Numbered from the stretch's first letter, positions 9,421 through 20,738 are shown. The stretch: DNA of 64,000 nt from Opeltia flavorubescens (GCA_000442125.1 KE546971.1:1552583-1616582), one strand, 5' to 3'. Numbers and translations are program-made. Notes: generated from the letters alone by a model not told the origin.

Positions 9421-12400
9421 TCATCCATCAATCCTCTCCTCAAGCCCATCCTCCATTTCCTTTCCCATTTCTTCCTTCTCCGTCCCTTTTCCCATCCCCT
9501 CTTCCTCTTTCCGAACCTCCTCTTCCCAATCATCCACCAACCAGAGCTCCTCTTCCTTCTTAGCCCTCTCCGCCTCCTCCCTCTTCCTCTTCGCATCCTT
9601 CAGCCTACTTCCCAGCACCGTATAAGAGCTCTTCTCGCCCACACCCATCAACCTCGGCGCGCTCCTTGGCGCCGCCGCTTTCGCCGCAACTCTACTCCAT
9701 CCATCCGTATTCTCCGAAAGATCGAGTTCCCGACGAAGGATGTTGAGGGAGGAGTCTGAGGAGCATAGCTGGCATGATGAGGCTAGGCTTTTTGTAGAGA
9801 TGATGGTTGATATTGCTGGTTTTAATGCTTTTACTGTAGCTTCGATAGCGGATGGTTGGAGATGAGTGGATGAAGTCGCTGGTTTGGCTTTGAGTATGAT
9901 TTCTTCATTCGGTAAAAAGGAGATGTCGAAGGTCAGCCCTGGCGCAGATTGGAGCTGTGCGGATAGATCTGATCGAAGTTCCTCGACAGTGAGACCGAAT
10001 CGCGGACGCGCAAGGATGAAGCCATTGTACGCTTCGTTGTTGGCGCGTAGTCGCCGTTGTTCCTCGAGAAGACTTGTGGCTGCTGCTTCGGCATTATGTT
10101 GGATCCGCACGCATTCAGCGAGTGTCTTCATAGGCGCCATGACAAAGCGTGGTGTCTTGAAGATGGCAACGTGCCGATGAGGGTCAAGGTCCATGCTCTC
10201 ATTATCAAACCCAAAGTCCTCGGCGAGGCAATGCAGAAAGGTGCGTTGATGAGATGGCATGGGCTTGAATCGTAGTCTTTTCTCCGCTTCATCCGTTGCA
10301 AATACTCGGAATTCTCTTTCTTGCTCCTGTGCCCACTTGGCATTTTCTCTGAACAGACGTAAGGTTTCTGCGCTATACGGAACGTGATCATCCTTGTGGG
10401 CTTCTGGATCAATGTTCAAGGCCAGGGCAAGCTTCCGATTGCGTTCGAGACGCGCACATTCATCGTCGCAATTGAGCGATTTCTGACTGTTGCCCTCGCT
10501 AGATTTGAAAGCATTGCATTTCATTTCTTGCTTAAGATGTTGACAGTCACAGGTGATGAACATCTTATTCTGGCATGGTTTATCCTCTTTGCAAGTCGAA
10601 GGAGCATGGCATCGTTCCTCGCAAGGATGACCACATGCTTTTTTCGGTTTGCCACAGGATTGTTGACAAGTGACTCCAACGTCCTCGCATTCTCCGTGTC
10701 GATGGCAAGGCTTTCGACAAAAATGGGAACCACATTTCAGCTTTTTCCCGCAGATCTCTCCGCATCTAGCATCTGTAAGCCAGCAGGGCTGATTCTTGAG
10801 TAATTTCTTGCCACACATGCATGGCTTTTGAAGTAAGTACGGACACTTTGGGCATTGAAATTCATCCTGATGGCAATTATGAGGGACCTTTGGGTGACCA
10901 CATGGTTTGGGACGCTCGCAATCAAATCTGCACGGCGGTGGTTTGGTACCGCAAGGCAACGGAGGCTGGAGCACGGTCTTGCCGCAGTGGCAACCGATTT
11001 CATCGAAAATCGCTTCTCGACAATTTCCACATGCACCTTTGTGGCAAAGACCAGGACAAGTATGATTACCACATTTGAGTGGGCGCCCGCAAGGGCGAGT
11101 ACATATATGTTCTGCTTCAATATCGTTATCGGCCGGTCGAGGGGCACCAAGTGGGCGTAGCTTGCGTTTACTGGCTTGCCTTTCAGATGCTTTTCGTTCG
11201 CCAGGACAGCAGCGCTCGCCACACTCGTGTCGCCCACAATTTAGCATTGCTTTGCAGGCTCGCGCACATTGTGGTTGTTCTTCATGGCCTTGATGGCAGA
11301 TGGTAGATGTCTGCACGCGTCCGCATCGACAACTGATAGGGACCGTTAGGAGGCAGGGCATACATGTACCAGAGTGACAAATTTGTTGGCATGGATGTCC
11401 ACATACAAGCCCTTTCAAGCACTGCTTACTACAGTTTGGAATTGGATCCGTGCAATGTTGTCGCGGGACGTCCAAAAATTCCCCCAGAGGTGTTTTGCCG
11501 CAAGGACATTGCTTGACGGTATCTGGAGAGCGTGGGCAATGTGGCGGTTCAGCATCTTGAGAATGACAATTCCTCTCGCAGCTATGAATCCCACAGTCGT
11601 ACTCTCGTTGACAACCGTTTCCGCATTTGAATGATCCGACCCAATCTTTGACGATGCCTTCATCGCCTGTCTCGGTCGAGACTTTTCTGCTGATTTTCTC
11701 TTCGCTGCGATCACAACATTGGACGTCTTTGGCAACCTTCCCACAGTAGCAGCGAGAATCCATATTGACTTCGCAAGCGCCACAAAGTCCTTCGTGGCAG
11801 AGCTTCTGGCATGTATGTAAACCACATGGCATTAGATCACCGCAGACCTCGCCACAATTCCACCCAGTATCGTATTGAGTATCAACGCACCTTCTGGATG
11901 TAGATTTTTTCCCGCAAAAACAACTTTGAGTAGGACCCATATGTGTACAGGGAGGACAGGGGCCAGCATGACATAACAGTTCACAAGGATGAGGACACTT
12001 TTTTGGTAAGGTTCTAGGCTTACCGCAGGTTTGCCCGCATGAATGTGGCGGTATTCCGGATACTGACTTGGGGTCGAATTCTTTCTCACACCAGCAGGTG
12101 TAGGATGATGGTAGGATATCCTTTGGCAAGTTGCAACCGGGGCATCGCCATTGTCTTTGCGGTGGGAGTTCACCATCTGGATGTGGCTGTTGATTCAATG
12201 TAGATCCTTCGTTGGTCGACCATTTCTTTATGCATGAAAGATGGAAAACTGTCCAACAAGTCTTGCACGACCACACCTTTGAATTTCGACTGAGTTCACT
12301 TGTGCATATAGGACATTCGTATAGATTGTTCGTAATGTCTTCATGTATTCGCGTGGCGATATCTGGGGCGGTTGATTTCAAGCCGGAATCCCGTCGGTAA

Positions 12401-13104
12401 CGGTGAGCATGATTAGGTGGGTTGCTGGCCGTAGTCGGGGCGTTTCGATTGCCCCGGTCCTGCTTTGCTCGAGGCCGGTGCTGTTGTCCAGGTCGAAATT
12501 CCGGTGCATCAGCCGATAATGAAGACCCCTCTGTTGTAGTCGGATTCACTGGCTGAGTCGGGGCTGTCAATCGACCACCGAATTGTCGGCCATGCATCGG
12601 GTTTCCTCCCGGTATAGACCTTTGAACATTGCCAATATCACGCGCAACATGAGTTGTCTCCCTAGTTCCACTTGGACGATCTCTTCCATCAAGGTTTCCC
12701 CTTCGATTGCTACCGCGCAGACCCCTCCGAGACTTGCCTGCCGCCGTTGTCGTGACATTTGTGGATGAGTGCTCGACAGACGAATTCTCTGCACTAGAGA
12801 GACCTGCCGATAATGATTGAGACACAGGGGCGACAGAAGCAGGTCTGAAAGCTAATGATCCATCACGAGACGGATTAGCAGGTTCATTGTGGGGGTTACT
12901 CGGTTGAGTAAAGGGAGTTGAAGAAGTTTGGCCACCGCGAGCTGGCCTGCTTGGCGTTCCTCTTCGTCTCCCTTGGCGCCCCCTTGACGGTGTCAAACCA
13001 GACGGCTGCTGGACCATAGATTGGGATTCCGCATCAAGCGAAGCCATGTTGATTGTTATCCCATCCCTTGCTATGGCACTAAAAATAGGGGTTGCCGAGA
13101 CCAT
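9421..13104 (-). CDS. FAP1: NF-X1-type zinc finger protein (FAP1/NFX1 family) with R3H domain
   Basis: Uninterrupted frame of 1,227 codons. The likelier start is the second ATG at 13047 (AACATGG context, 1,208 residues). In the long form, residues 1-250 are low-complexity Ser/Arg/Gly. Residues about 262-325 form a RING/PHD-like finger (CPICTSELSR, WSCKTCWTVFHLSC, WRCPGC). Residues about 340-840 contain repeated NF-X1 fingers with the pattern C-G-x-x-C-x-x-x-C-H-x-G-x-C-x-x-C. An R3H-like segment (RNRKLALALNIDP, HQRTFLHCLAEDFGFD) follows near 870-970. Yeast FAP1 binds the FKBP12 Fpr1, and human NFX1 acts in transcription and RNA control; the role here is inferred from those homologues. The C-terminal tail is rich in Lys and Glu. 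Confidence 0.92.
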   Translation of the reverse strand: MVSATPIFSAIARDGITINMASLDAESQSMVQQPSGLTPSRGRQGRRRGTPSRPARGGQTSSTPFTQPSNPHNEPANPSRDGSLAFRPASVAPVSQSLSAGLSSAENSSVEHSSTNVTTTAAGKSRRGLRGSNRRGNLDGRDRPSGTRETTHVARDIGNVQRSIPGGNPMHGRQFGGRLTAPTQPVNPTTTEGSSLSADAPEFRPGQQHRPRAKQDRGNRNAPTTASNPPNHAHRYRRDSGLKSTAPDIATRIHEDITNNLYECPICTSELSRNSKVWSCKTCWTVFHLSCIKKWSTNEGSTLNQQPHPDGELPPQRQWRCPGCNLPKDILPSSYTCWCEKEFDPKSVSGIPPHSCGQTCGKPRTLPKKCPHPCELLCHAGPCPPCTHMGPTQSCFCGKKSTSRRCVDTQYDTGWNCGEVCGDLMPCGLHTCQKLCHEGLCGACEVNMDSRCYCGKVAKDVQCCDRSEEKISRKVSTETGDEGIVKDWVGSFKCGNGCQREYDCGIHSCERNCHSQDAEPPHCPRSPDTVKQCPCGKTPLGEFLDVPRQHCTDPIPNCSKQCLKGLVCGHPCQQICHSGTCMPCLLTVPISCRCGRVQTSTICHQGHEEQPQCARACKAMLNCGRHECGERCCPGERKASERQASKRKLRPLGAPRPADNDIEAEHICTRPCGRPLKCGNHTCPGLCHKGACGNCREAIFDEIGCHCGKTVLQPPLPCGTKPPPCRFDCERPKPCGHPKVPHNCHQDEFQCPKCPYLLQKPCMCGKKLLKNQPCWLTDARCGEICGKKLKCGSHFCRKPCHRHGECEDVGVTCQQSCGKPKKACGHPCEERCHAPSTCKEDKPCQNKMFITCDCQHLKQEMKCNAFKSSEGNSQKSLNCDDECARLERNRKLALALNIDPEAHKDDHVPYSAETLRLFRENAKWAQEQEREFRVFATDEAEKRLRFKPMPSHQRTFLHCLAEDFGFDNESMDLDPHRHVAIFKTPRFVMAPMKTLAECVRIQHNAEAAATSLLEEQRRLRANNEAYNGFILARPRFGLTVEELRSDLSAQLQSAPGLTFDISFLPNEEIILKAKPATSSTHLQPSAIEATVKALKPAISTIISTKSLASSCQLCSSDSSLNILRRELDLSENTDGWSRVAAKAAAPRSAPRLMGVGEKSSYTVLGSRLKDAKRKREEAERAKKEEELWLVDDWEEEVRKEEEGMGKGTEKEEMGKEMEDGLEERIDG

Positions 13105-13710
13105 CGCGCCTTGGTTCCAAGTCAGAAGACTCTAGACGTGATCTTTTATCAAGTCAGTCTTCTTATTCCACGAGATAGGCTATATCATACACGTATTATC
13201 AGCTACTAGCACCTCGATGTATCGAAATATCGATATTTGAAGCACCCTGAATAAGACACGCAAAGGATACGCGCCAAGCTTTTTGATGCCACAAGTAGCA
13301 GGGGATGGGATAAGGGATGTTGTTGCGAACAAGATTGCCGTTTCTTTGGCGAGATTGAGATATTCGAGTAATGAAAGGCACAAAGGGAAGGAGCTTCAAA
13401 AAATTATCCCCTGTGAACAATATAAATTCGTGAAATAAGAGGACAATGCAAACCGAAACGAAAAGAGTGGCGTAGGGAAGGTATGACTGAAAAAAGAAGA
13501 TGATATTGCCAAGCCTAAGCCGCAAATACCGGCTTTAATGAGTCATTCGTGCATTATTCATATTTTATGCTAGTGCACTACATATTTCTCCATGCATATT
13601 GTGATTAATAGACGCACATCAACAAATGTTTCTGACAGTGTCTGCGCCTACTCCGGGTATCATTATTTACAGACAAACTCTAAAATTGAACGCCGATATT
13701 ACTCATTCGG
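13105..13710. other. Intergenic between FAP1 5' end and hydrolase 3' end
   Basis: About 600 bases holding the presumed promoter of the minus-strand zinc-finger gene. No gene or RNA recognised. Confidence 0.5.
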
Positions 13711-14779
13711 TCACAAACGCAGCTCCATCTTCTGGCCCCCTGCCACGTCCTGCGCGAATTGTACAATATAATCGAAGAAGCCTGGCTCCGTAATCGTCTC
13801 GTTGTGCCTACCGTTCTCGAAGTCCCTCCAAATCTTCTTCTTCACTCGACATACTGAGTACAAGTCTTTCATGTGCGATGGACTGTACGATAATCAGTTC
13901 ATATCAAACAAGTTCACTAGGAAGTACATGTACTCACGGAATGATCTCGTCCTTCAAGCCGCTCATGAAAAGGATTGGTATGTCCTCGATTCGCGGCATC
14001 TCTTGCTCACTATTCCAATATTGGTGACATAAGCCTGCGATATATTTGGCAGGAGGAAAAGCACTGCGAGTTTTAGATCCAATGTAATATGAAGAACATT
14101 ACAAACGAACTGACCTGGGGATTAATTTTCGCAGAGAAGTCATTGTGTTGACGAGAATCAAGCCTGCAATGTCTTTTCCCTCTTGGTTATTCGCAACTAG
14201 CCGAATAGCACATGCGCCCCCAATACTTTCTCCATAGACGATGATTTTGTCGTCCTTGGTTTCGGGTTGATTGCGAATGTAATCAATCGCGGTTTGAGCA
14301 TCAATGTTGATCCCATCCTCGTTAGGGGTCCCCGTAGATAGACCGTAGCCTCGATATTCGAGCATGAACACATTACACCCGATGTGCTCTTCCAGCACCT
14401 TGGCAATGGGGACACGATGCCCAATATTTCCCGCATTACCATGAAACATCAGGATCGTCAATCTCCTAGCCTGACGTTTATTTGACGGCCTGATGAAGAA
14501 AGCACTCAGTATCTCGCCATCTGGAGTATGGAGGCGGAGATCTTCAAAGTCTGAGATGCCGAATTGATTTGGCTGGGGGACACCCTCCTCTGTACGTGAA
14601 CCGATTGGAAGGTTACGTGGGTAAATCAGTTCGCTTGTCCCTTGTTAGTGCGGGGAAAGGTCTCAATATATCTTGCACGAAACCAACTTTTGTTTCCAAT
14701 AGAGGAGCCCACTAGCCAAGGCTGCAAGGCCGGAAGATGCAAAGAAAGGTATTCGCAGCCATGCAAGGTAAGATGCCAT
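13711..14779 (-). CDS. bem46: BEM46/ABHD13-family alpha/beta hydrolase
   Basis: Four exons on the minus strand, 14688-14779, 14115-14633, 13938-14063 and 13711-13882, separated by introns of 54, 51 and 55 nt; together 303 codons in frame. The N-terminus (MASYLAWLRIPFFASSG) is a membrane anchor or signal anchor, followed by the family hallmark NELIYPRNLP. The hydrolase core shows FHGNAGNIGHR (oxyanion region), nucleophile elbow GESIGG, acid in LKDEIIP and histidine in GRHNET, so the Ser-Asp-His triad is complete. Length (302) is normal for BEM46. In Neurospora, BEM46 affects cell-type maintenance and resides in ER and plasma-membrane-linked structures; the substrate is not known. It is divergently arranged with the proteasome gene to its right. 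Confidence 0.92.
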
Positions 14780-15320
14780 TGTGTGAGACCCAGACAAAAA
14801 CAGATAGGCGAAAAATAAGTCAAGATACGACCGTTAGAAAATTGTCATCTATTAGCCAAGGGCCCCTTGTAGTTCCTAAGCAAGCAAGATCATGACATGC
14901 ACACGAGGGTCATGAATCGCGATTGTAAAATGTACAAGAAGTACGGAAGTCTATGTAATCACAGCGCTGTGGTACAGTGTTATTGATGAAGATTTTGACT
15001 AGGCCAAAAAATTCCTATGGCGACGATGATCGAATCTGTGGTCTGCTCTAGATCTACTATATAATACACTACCCTAGATGTTCAAAGCGCTTGCAGCATG
15101 AGGCTCTGGCGGCTGTTAGCGGCCAGCCGCCCAGAGCTTCCGAACGGGAAGCTGTACACGCGTGTAAGCTGCCTTTGCAAGCAGTAAAGCCAAATACAGA
15201 GTCTATCATTTTGACTACAAGCTTCGTTGTTTACATATTATCAAACGTTGTCCGACGCTATAGCTCAGAACCCGAGTCCAGTCGCCACCTGCCATCATCA
15301 ACAGCTGTAGGATCGATACC
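14780..15320. promoter_or_regulatory. Bidirectional promoter region, BEM46 hydrolase / PRE3
   Basis: A 541-bp interval between the divergent start codons at 14779 and 15321, with no internal gene. GCCACC at 15284-15289 (GGTGGC on the other strand) matches six of the nine bases of the yeast proteasome control element GGTGGCAAA. This may be chance, as fungi outside the yeasts need not use that element. Confidence 0.4.
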
Positions 15321-16355
15321 ATGGAGATGCCAGTGACTGGCATGCTCAATGAAGGTAGGACTTGGCCTGTTGTGACGAGCTGAATGGTTCTGCAAAAGTC
15401 AACTGACCTCGGGAAATGCTAGATGGTATCCATGTCGATATGAACCATTTGAAGAAGGGAGAAGTAAAGTACGTCTATCTTCATATTTCTTCTTGTTGCA
15501 AAGCTAACATATGGTCCAGCCTGGGAACCTCGATGTACGCTTTACTCTCTTCCCCATTTGACTATCCTTGAGCTCATTTTTGCGTCAACTCTAGCATGGC
15601 AATAACCTTCGCTGACGGCGTCATCCTCGGCGCCGACTCTCGAACCACAACAGGCGCTTACATTGCCAATCGTGTGACCGACAAGCTTACCCGCGTTTCT
15701 GATACAATATGGTGTTGTCGATCGGGCTCGGCTGCAGATACGCAAGCAGTCGCAGACGTCGTGAGCTACTACTTGGGGATGTATGCCACAATGGAGGGAG
15801 AGCAGCCGACCGTAGGAGTGGCGGCAGGGNTATTTCAAGAAGTTTGCTATTCGAACAAAGAGCAGCTGTCGTAAGTCATTTTTCGCCTCTTAAGATCACA
15901 AACAGGACATTGGAGAGATATGCCGTGGGACTGAGTTTAGGGACATATGGTCCAGGAAGCTAGTTTTCTTCCTTCACAGTGTTCGAGACGGCCAGTATGT
16001 CACAGAAGGCTAACAGGACTTGCTCGCCTACAGAGCAGGTATAATAATAGCTGGCCACCACCCTTCGCAGGGCGGCTCGGTCTACAGCATCCCCCTCGGC
16101 GGCTCTCTTCACCAGCAATCATACGCCATTGGCGGATCAGGGTCTACATACATATACGGTTACTGTGATTCATACTGGAAAGAGAATATGTCGGAAGCAG
16201 ATGGGATCGGTTTTGTTAAGGGTGCTTTAAGAGAAGCGATAAAGTGGGATGGGAGTTCTGGTGGCGTGATAAGAATGGTGGTTTTGACGGACAAAGGAGC
16301 GAGGAGGTTACTGTTTCTACCAGATCAAGGATACGAAGGTCCAGGCGAGACGTGA
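15321..16355 (+). CDS. PRE3: 20S proteasome beta1 catalytic subunit (PRE3)
   Basis: Five exons, 15321-15354, 15423-15468, 15520-15534 (15 nt only), 15595-15870 and 16034-16355, totalling 231 codons. The product has a short propeptide ending just before the catalytic threonine: GEVNLG then [20 protein letters not shown]. This is the Thr1 active site of the caspase-like beta1 subunit. Further landmarks are [50 protein letters not shown] and [15 protein letters not shown], all at expected spacing. Base 15830 is N. It is the first base of the codon NTA, which can encode only Leu, Ile or Val, so the gene is not interrupted. The last intron (163 nt) is long for this region. Confidence 0.95.
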
Positions 16356-17412
16356 CCTCCAGCAACGGAATCGAGTAAAACGAGAATTCCATTCCAATCT
16401 AGAAGCATGTCAAAGACAGCTACTACGACAGCCTGTTGTATATCTAGATCGGTGGTAAATCCGTGGACGTTTCCTGCATTGATAAAAGTATACCCGCGTC
16501 ACCTTGTGTGAGCAAGAAGACCTTGACAAATACGTGCCCAATGACTCCTAAGGAAATTGTTCTTGCAAGTTCGATGAAGCTTGCAAAATACGAGAAATTG
16601 CGTGACTCTTGATTGTTGCGTGATATTTCTGACAGCTGTCGGCAGTGAAAGTTAGTGCAGCCGTGTGACGTGGATGCGACCGCTGCGATCGAGGTATGCA
16701 GCGATATCAGCCCTCCAGCACATCTCCCCTAATCTTGACAGATCAGAGCAGCAGCCACACTTATTAATAGTGCTGCATCCCTCCTTCGCAATCTTAAGTT
16801 GCCCACAAAGTGTACATCGCAATTTCGTCGTTCTGTAGACACAACGCGTAGCTCATCCCCCAAGGCTCAATCCTCTACCTTCAAGATACCGGAGCCGTAT
16901 TCGAAGATCCACCGTATCTGGGGAGAATACGAAAGGTGGGAATGCTACAGCAGGTAAGCTGAAATGATCGATTTCTTTCGACTGCCATGGAAGTCCACAT
17001 TGGAATCAGTCCCGGGGTTATGTCCGATGGTCACAGCAAGGCGCCGCCCAAGGGTGACCGAGTTCTGGAGCTCCAACAGCAGTCCTGTGCCAAGGGCCGA
17101 GGGCATGGTAACGGTGTAGACAGCACCTATACCTTCCATCGTCATATCCATCTGTCCATCAGCTACAATCGCGACTGGTTCTATCTTAGTACCTATGGCT
17201 GGACTTGGAATACCATGAATCTCACTTTCACTCCTTAGGGCAGTCGCGTAGTTGATATCAACAACACCTCCCTCTTGCTTTTGCTACACGGCAATGGAAT
17301 TCCTTGCATCCCTCGCCCTTGTTGAGATCACGTAACATTGCAGTCCGGTGCTGACAGTCATTATCTGAAGTCTCCTTGAAAATACGTATCGCAACCAGCA
17401 TAGAACGCTGAC
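16356..17412. other. Intergenic, no gene recognised
   Basis: About 1.06 kb. One 83-codon frame at 16987-17238 has no family resemblance. The interval holds the PRE3 3' end and the cyclin promoter. Confidence 0.5.
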
Positions 17413-18921
17413 ATGGGTACTGTGGTATTCAGCGACCCTGTCAGCGCCTCGCACTTCCGCCCAACCACTATGGTCATAGATCCATCTCAAACTACGTCAC
17501 GAAGATCTGAATCTACTCGCAATCTAGCTGGGCTCGCTCAGAATTCCAGACTCCCGAACTCAGTCTCCGCCCAAGCTCGTATACCATCCACTTCAAGTAC
17601 CCCAACCCGCTCAACTTTTTCCACCAACCGTCCCCTATCTGGGTCGTCACAATACGTGCAACCCTCAAATCCTATAAGCGCTCATCCTCCTCAAAACAAC
17701 GCGCAACAATCTGTGTCTGAGAATTCAGTGCGACAAACCCCATACCAAACAGAAGAGGCGGAGGCGCCTTATGGTTATGACCAGAATGGCTTCCCCTTGA
17801 CCAGCAACCCCGAAGGCCTGGCCTCGACGCCGCCTTCACCTCGACTGCTGCCCAGAGATCGGTCTATGCTCTCGTTGTCCGGCTCTACAGCATCATCCCC
17901 GACTCGGATCAAGGTCCGCGACCTAAACCACATCCAAAGCTTCGCTAGTGAAGAAGTCCTCACCCGCTCTCGGCATGGGTCGAGACACTCTTTACGCGGT
18001 AAACAAGAGATTGGACAGCAATATGAGATTAGCGCAATGCCTGTCACGGACATCATTGAGATGGTGGCTGGGCTATTGACTAAAATCACGACGACGAATG
18101 ACCGCCAGCACGAACACGTCCACAAGCACATCCCACCGCCTGAGGGCACATCTGGTCTAAGCCAGCAATCAACCAGTGTACTGGCATTTCATGGGAAGAA
18201 TGTGCCCAGCATAACAATTTTGAGCTATCTCAGCCGGATCCACAAGTACTGTCCTACAACCTACGAGGTTTTCCTCAGTCTACTCGTCTACTTTGACAGG
18301 ATGACGGAAATGGTCAACAGTGGATCTTTGCGGAGTTTCCGAGATCATGAAGCGTTGTCACAGCTGTCGTCGCATGATACCCACGAAAATAGCCCAAGTT
18401 CTTCTTCTCCATCAATGGTTCAAAACTCACCGACTGTTGTGGCCTCTCCAATGACCGGTAGAGCAGTAGATGATACGATGAACACTTCACCCACTGACAG
18501 ACCTGCACCGCATCCTCCTCCGACTCCTGAGGAGGAAGCGTACGACCTCTCCCATTTCTTTGTCGTAGACAGCTTCAACATTCATCGTCTAGTCATTGCA
18601 GGAGTCACTTGCGCAAGCAAATTCTTCTCTGACGTTTTTTACACGAATTCACGATATGCAAAGGTTCGATCGTTCTCCACGAATTGGATTATTATGGGGT
18701 TTGCTGACGGGGTGCAGGTTGGTGGCTTACCACTCCCTGAATTAAATCACTTAGAACTCCAATTCCTTCTTCTGAACGAATTTCGACTGTCGGTGCCTGT
18801 GGAGGAATTAGATGCATACGGGACGATGCTGGTGGAGTTTTACGCTCGTGAGGTCATGGCTCAACAGGGCGGAGGATCGATGGCGGATGGGCTGTACATG
18901 CAGGGCCCTAGCCGTCAGTAA
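17413..18921 (+). CDS. PHO80/PREG-like cyclin
   Basis: The frame is open for 502 codons, but the segment 18664-18717 has all marks of a 54-nt intron (AAG|GTTCG ... GCTGAC ... GCAG|GTT). Removing it gives AKVGGLPLPELNHLELQFLL, the continuous family sequence, and a 484-residue protein. The N-terminal 200 residues are disordered Ser/Pro/Gln-rich. The cyclin box spans about residue 210 to the end, with the segments MPVTDIIEMVAGLLTKI, PSITILSYLSRIHKYCP and NIHRLVIAGVTCASKFFSD. A disordered Ser/Thr/Pro insert (about 18340-18530) splits the box. PHO80-type cyclins pair with PHO85-type kinases in phosphate, glycogen and polarity control; which role applies here is not visible. The start could also be the second ATG at 17470. 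Confidence 0.88.
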   Translation: MGTVVFSDPVSASHFRPTTMVIDPSQTTSRRSESTRNLAGLAQNSRLPNSVSAQARIPSTSSTPTRSTFSTNRPLSGSSQYVQPSNPISAHPPQNNAQQSVSENSVRQTPYQTEEAEAPYGYDQNGFPLTSNPEGLASTPPSPRLLPRDRSMLSLSGSTASSPTRIKVRDLNHIQSFASEEVLTRSRHGSRHSLRGKQEIGQQYEISAMPVTDIIEMVAGLLTKITTTNDRQHEHVHKHIPPPEGTSGLSQQSTSVLAFHGKNVPSITILSYLSRIHKYCPTTYEVFLSLLVYFDRMTEMVNSGSLRSFRDHEALSQLSSHDTHENSPSSSSPSMVQNSPTVVASPMTGRAVDDTMNTSPTDRPAPHPPPTPEEEAYDLSHFFVVDSFNIHRLVIAGVTCASKFFSDVFYTNSRYAKVRSFSTNWIIMGFADGVQVGGLPLPELNHLELQFLLLNEFRLSVPVEELDAYGTMLVEFYAREVMAQQGGGSMADGLYMQGPSRQ

Positions 18922-20207
18922 GCCAGATCTATGGCGAGTAGAAACATGCGCCACTACTCCTATACGATCTTGCAGCTCTTTCCCTCACTCCCTCATAAAC
19001 CAGGTGAAGAGGCGTACACACATGACACATCCTTTCAAAGATTTCAATCAGTATGATTTATTGCCAGTATGCCGATACCCTATCATGTCCTCCATTTTTT
19101 CATTTCCTACGCTCTCTCTGCCACCTCCATCTCGACGCCTCATTTCCACGGAAAAGAACGAATATTCTGCCGACGACGAATGGGATTGGTTCGAAATTTT
19201 TTGGAAGAAGGGATGACTTGTTTGAAGACCAAGAGACGAGGGGGAAAACATGGAAAGGTTTTTGAACGTATGATGAACGATTGAGCGAATGCGAACAGAA
19301 GAAACTTGCATATTGGTATCTAGATATGGGCGTTTTTTAGGGCATTTAATGATAATGGTGTTGTGATGAATTTTAAGCGATTTTCTTCGATGCTCTTTCC
19401 CCTAAATTTGTTCATGGCATTTGATGTGGCATTTGAGAGTGTGTAATTTGACCATGCCGTGACGGAACACTTCCCAAGACGTGACCAATCGATGGGTTTT
19501 AAACCGGCAGCAATTCACAGGTGTTCAAATCCGTCTCAAGGTCTTGATGTCTCGAGGTCTCATACAACTCGAACGGAATGAATTCTTTTGCCAAGCCACC
19601 CCTTGAACTATCATTAATCACTTAAACCAAGCCAAATACCCCTTCCACTTTAACCTCCCGCCCAATCATACCCCCAAACACTCCCAACCTCCACCCCCCA
19701 GCAAGGCAGTGGACAAATCATATCCCTCAGAACCCTACGAGAATTAATCTTGGCTTTTCGTGTTTTTTTTGGATGGGGAAGTAAGTCGTTTGGATTTAGC
19801 ATTGCTGGCAGAACTTTGGGCGGTCACTTGGCGATGGCCGGCAAACGACTTGATCATGGGGAAGGGAGGTGAAAGGGGAGAGGGTGAGGGGATGGATGAG
19901 GGTTGGGAGAGGGGAGATGTTGCAGGAATCTTCCCCTTGTTTTTCGATTGGAGGGGTGCTTGATTGACCAGGGGAGCAAAAAGGAGACCAAAATTTTCCG
20001 GTGGAAGCATATTTCATTTTATGATGCACTCAATGCAACCATATATTATCATGTAACTATCTCCCCTCAGCTTTCCAATAAACTTTTCATCTCTTCTCTC
20101 ATCCAATGAAGTCATCCCTCCGCTCTGACCTACAATGTCAAACAGCAGAAAGCACTGCAAATGCTCCTCTCCCATAAATATCCCGACACTCACTCGTCAG
20201 CTATTAC
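18922..20207. other. Intergenic, no secure gene
   Basis: About 1.3 kb. An 88-codon Ser/Pro/Lys-rich frame at 19744-20010 minus starts at an ATG, but it has no recognisable domain and I do not call it. No RNA gene seen. Confidence 0.45.
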
Positions 20208-20738
20208 TCATGATTCATAACCTCCCGCACTCGGCGTCGCAGTCGACTGCCCGTAGCCTCCACCTTGACTCGTCACGGTTGGCTGTTGATATCCTCCACT
20301 TTCAACTGTCTGGGTCGGATATTCATCTCCTGCGCTTTTTGTCGCCGTAGCGTGCCCACCACCATGGTGCTTCGTCGTATGGCCCTCACCTTCATCGCCG
20401 CCCCAGGTCGTCGCTGCCGCCGAGTACGTGTTTTGAGGGATAGGATGATGGATGGTAGGCTGCGCGCCGCCGCCAAAGCAAGCGGAATTGAGGGTAGGGA
20501 CGGCGCCGGGCGTCATGTGAAGGGAGCAGACAGCTTCCAGGACAATCTCCGGGACGTAGGGTTTGAAGGCGTCACATTCTGCAGGAAGGGTCTGACCGCC
20601 GGAACCGGTTGGTACGGCGCCGTAGGAGTTTGTGGCGGTGGGGAGAATGACGTCGTTTGTAACTCCTCGGCTGGGGAGACCGCGGGCGGAGACGGCAAGA
20701 GCGAGGGCGAGGGCGAGGTGGGTTGAAAGGGAATGCAT
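20208..20738 (-). CDS. Secreted low-complexity protein, unknown function
   Basis: Single exon of 176 residues. The frame is open upstream of 20738, but the first ATG is there and begins a signal peptide (MHSLSTHLALALALAVSARG). The mature part has two short cysteine-bearing segments (LPAECDAFKPYVPEIV, EAVCSLHMTPG, NSACFGGG) followed by a Gly/Tyr/His/Thr-rich C-terminal half with repeated GGY and TAT motifs. This layout suggests an extracellular or cell-wall-associated protein. The family is unknown to me. It is the first of four successive genes whose products carry signal peptides. Confidence 0.65.
   Translation of the reverse strand: MHSLSTHLALALALAVSARGLPSRGVTNDVILPTATNSYGAVPTGSGGQTLPAECDAFKPYVPEIVLEAVCSLHMTPGAVPTLNSACFGGGAQPTIHHPIPQNTYSAAATTWGGDEGEGHTTKHHGGGHATATKSAGDEYPTQTVESGGYQQPTVTSQGGGYGQSTATPSAGGYES

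Noticed and set aside
19520-19535. GTTCAAATCCG, resembling a tRNA B box
   Set aside because: No matching acceptor, D or anticodon stems can be drawn around it.
19744-20010. 88-codon Ser/Pro/Lys-rich frame with a proper ATG
   Set aside because: No domain or conservation signal; kept only as a remark in the intergenic entry.
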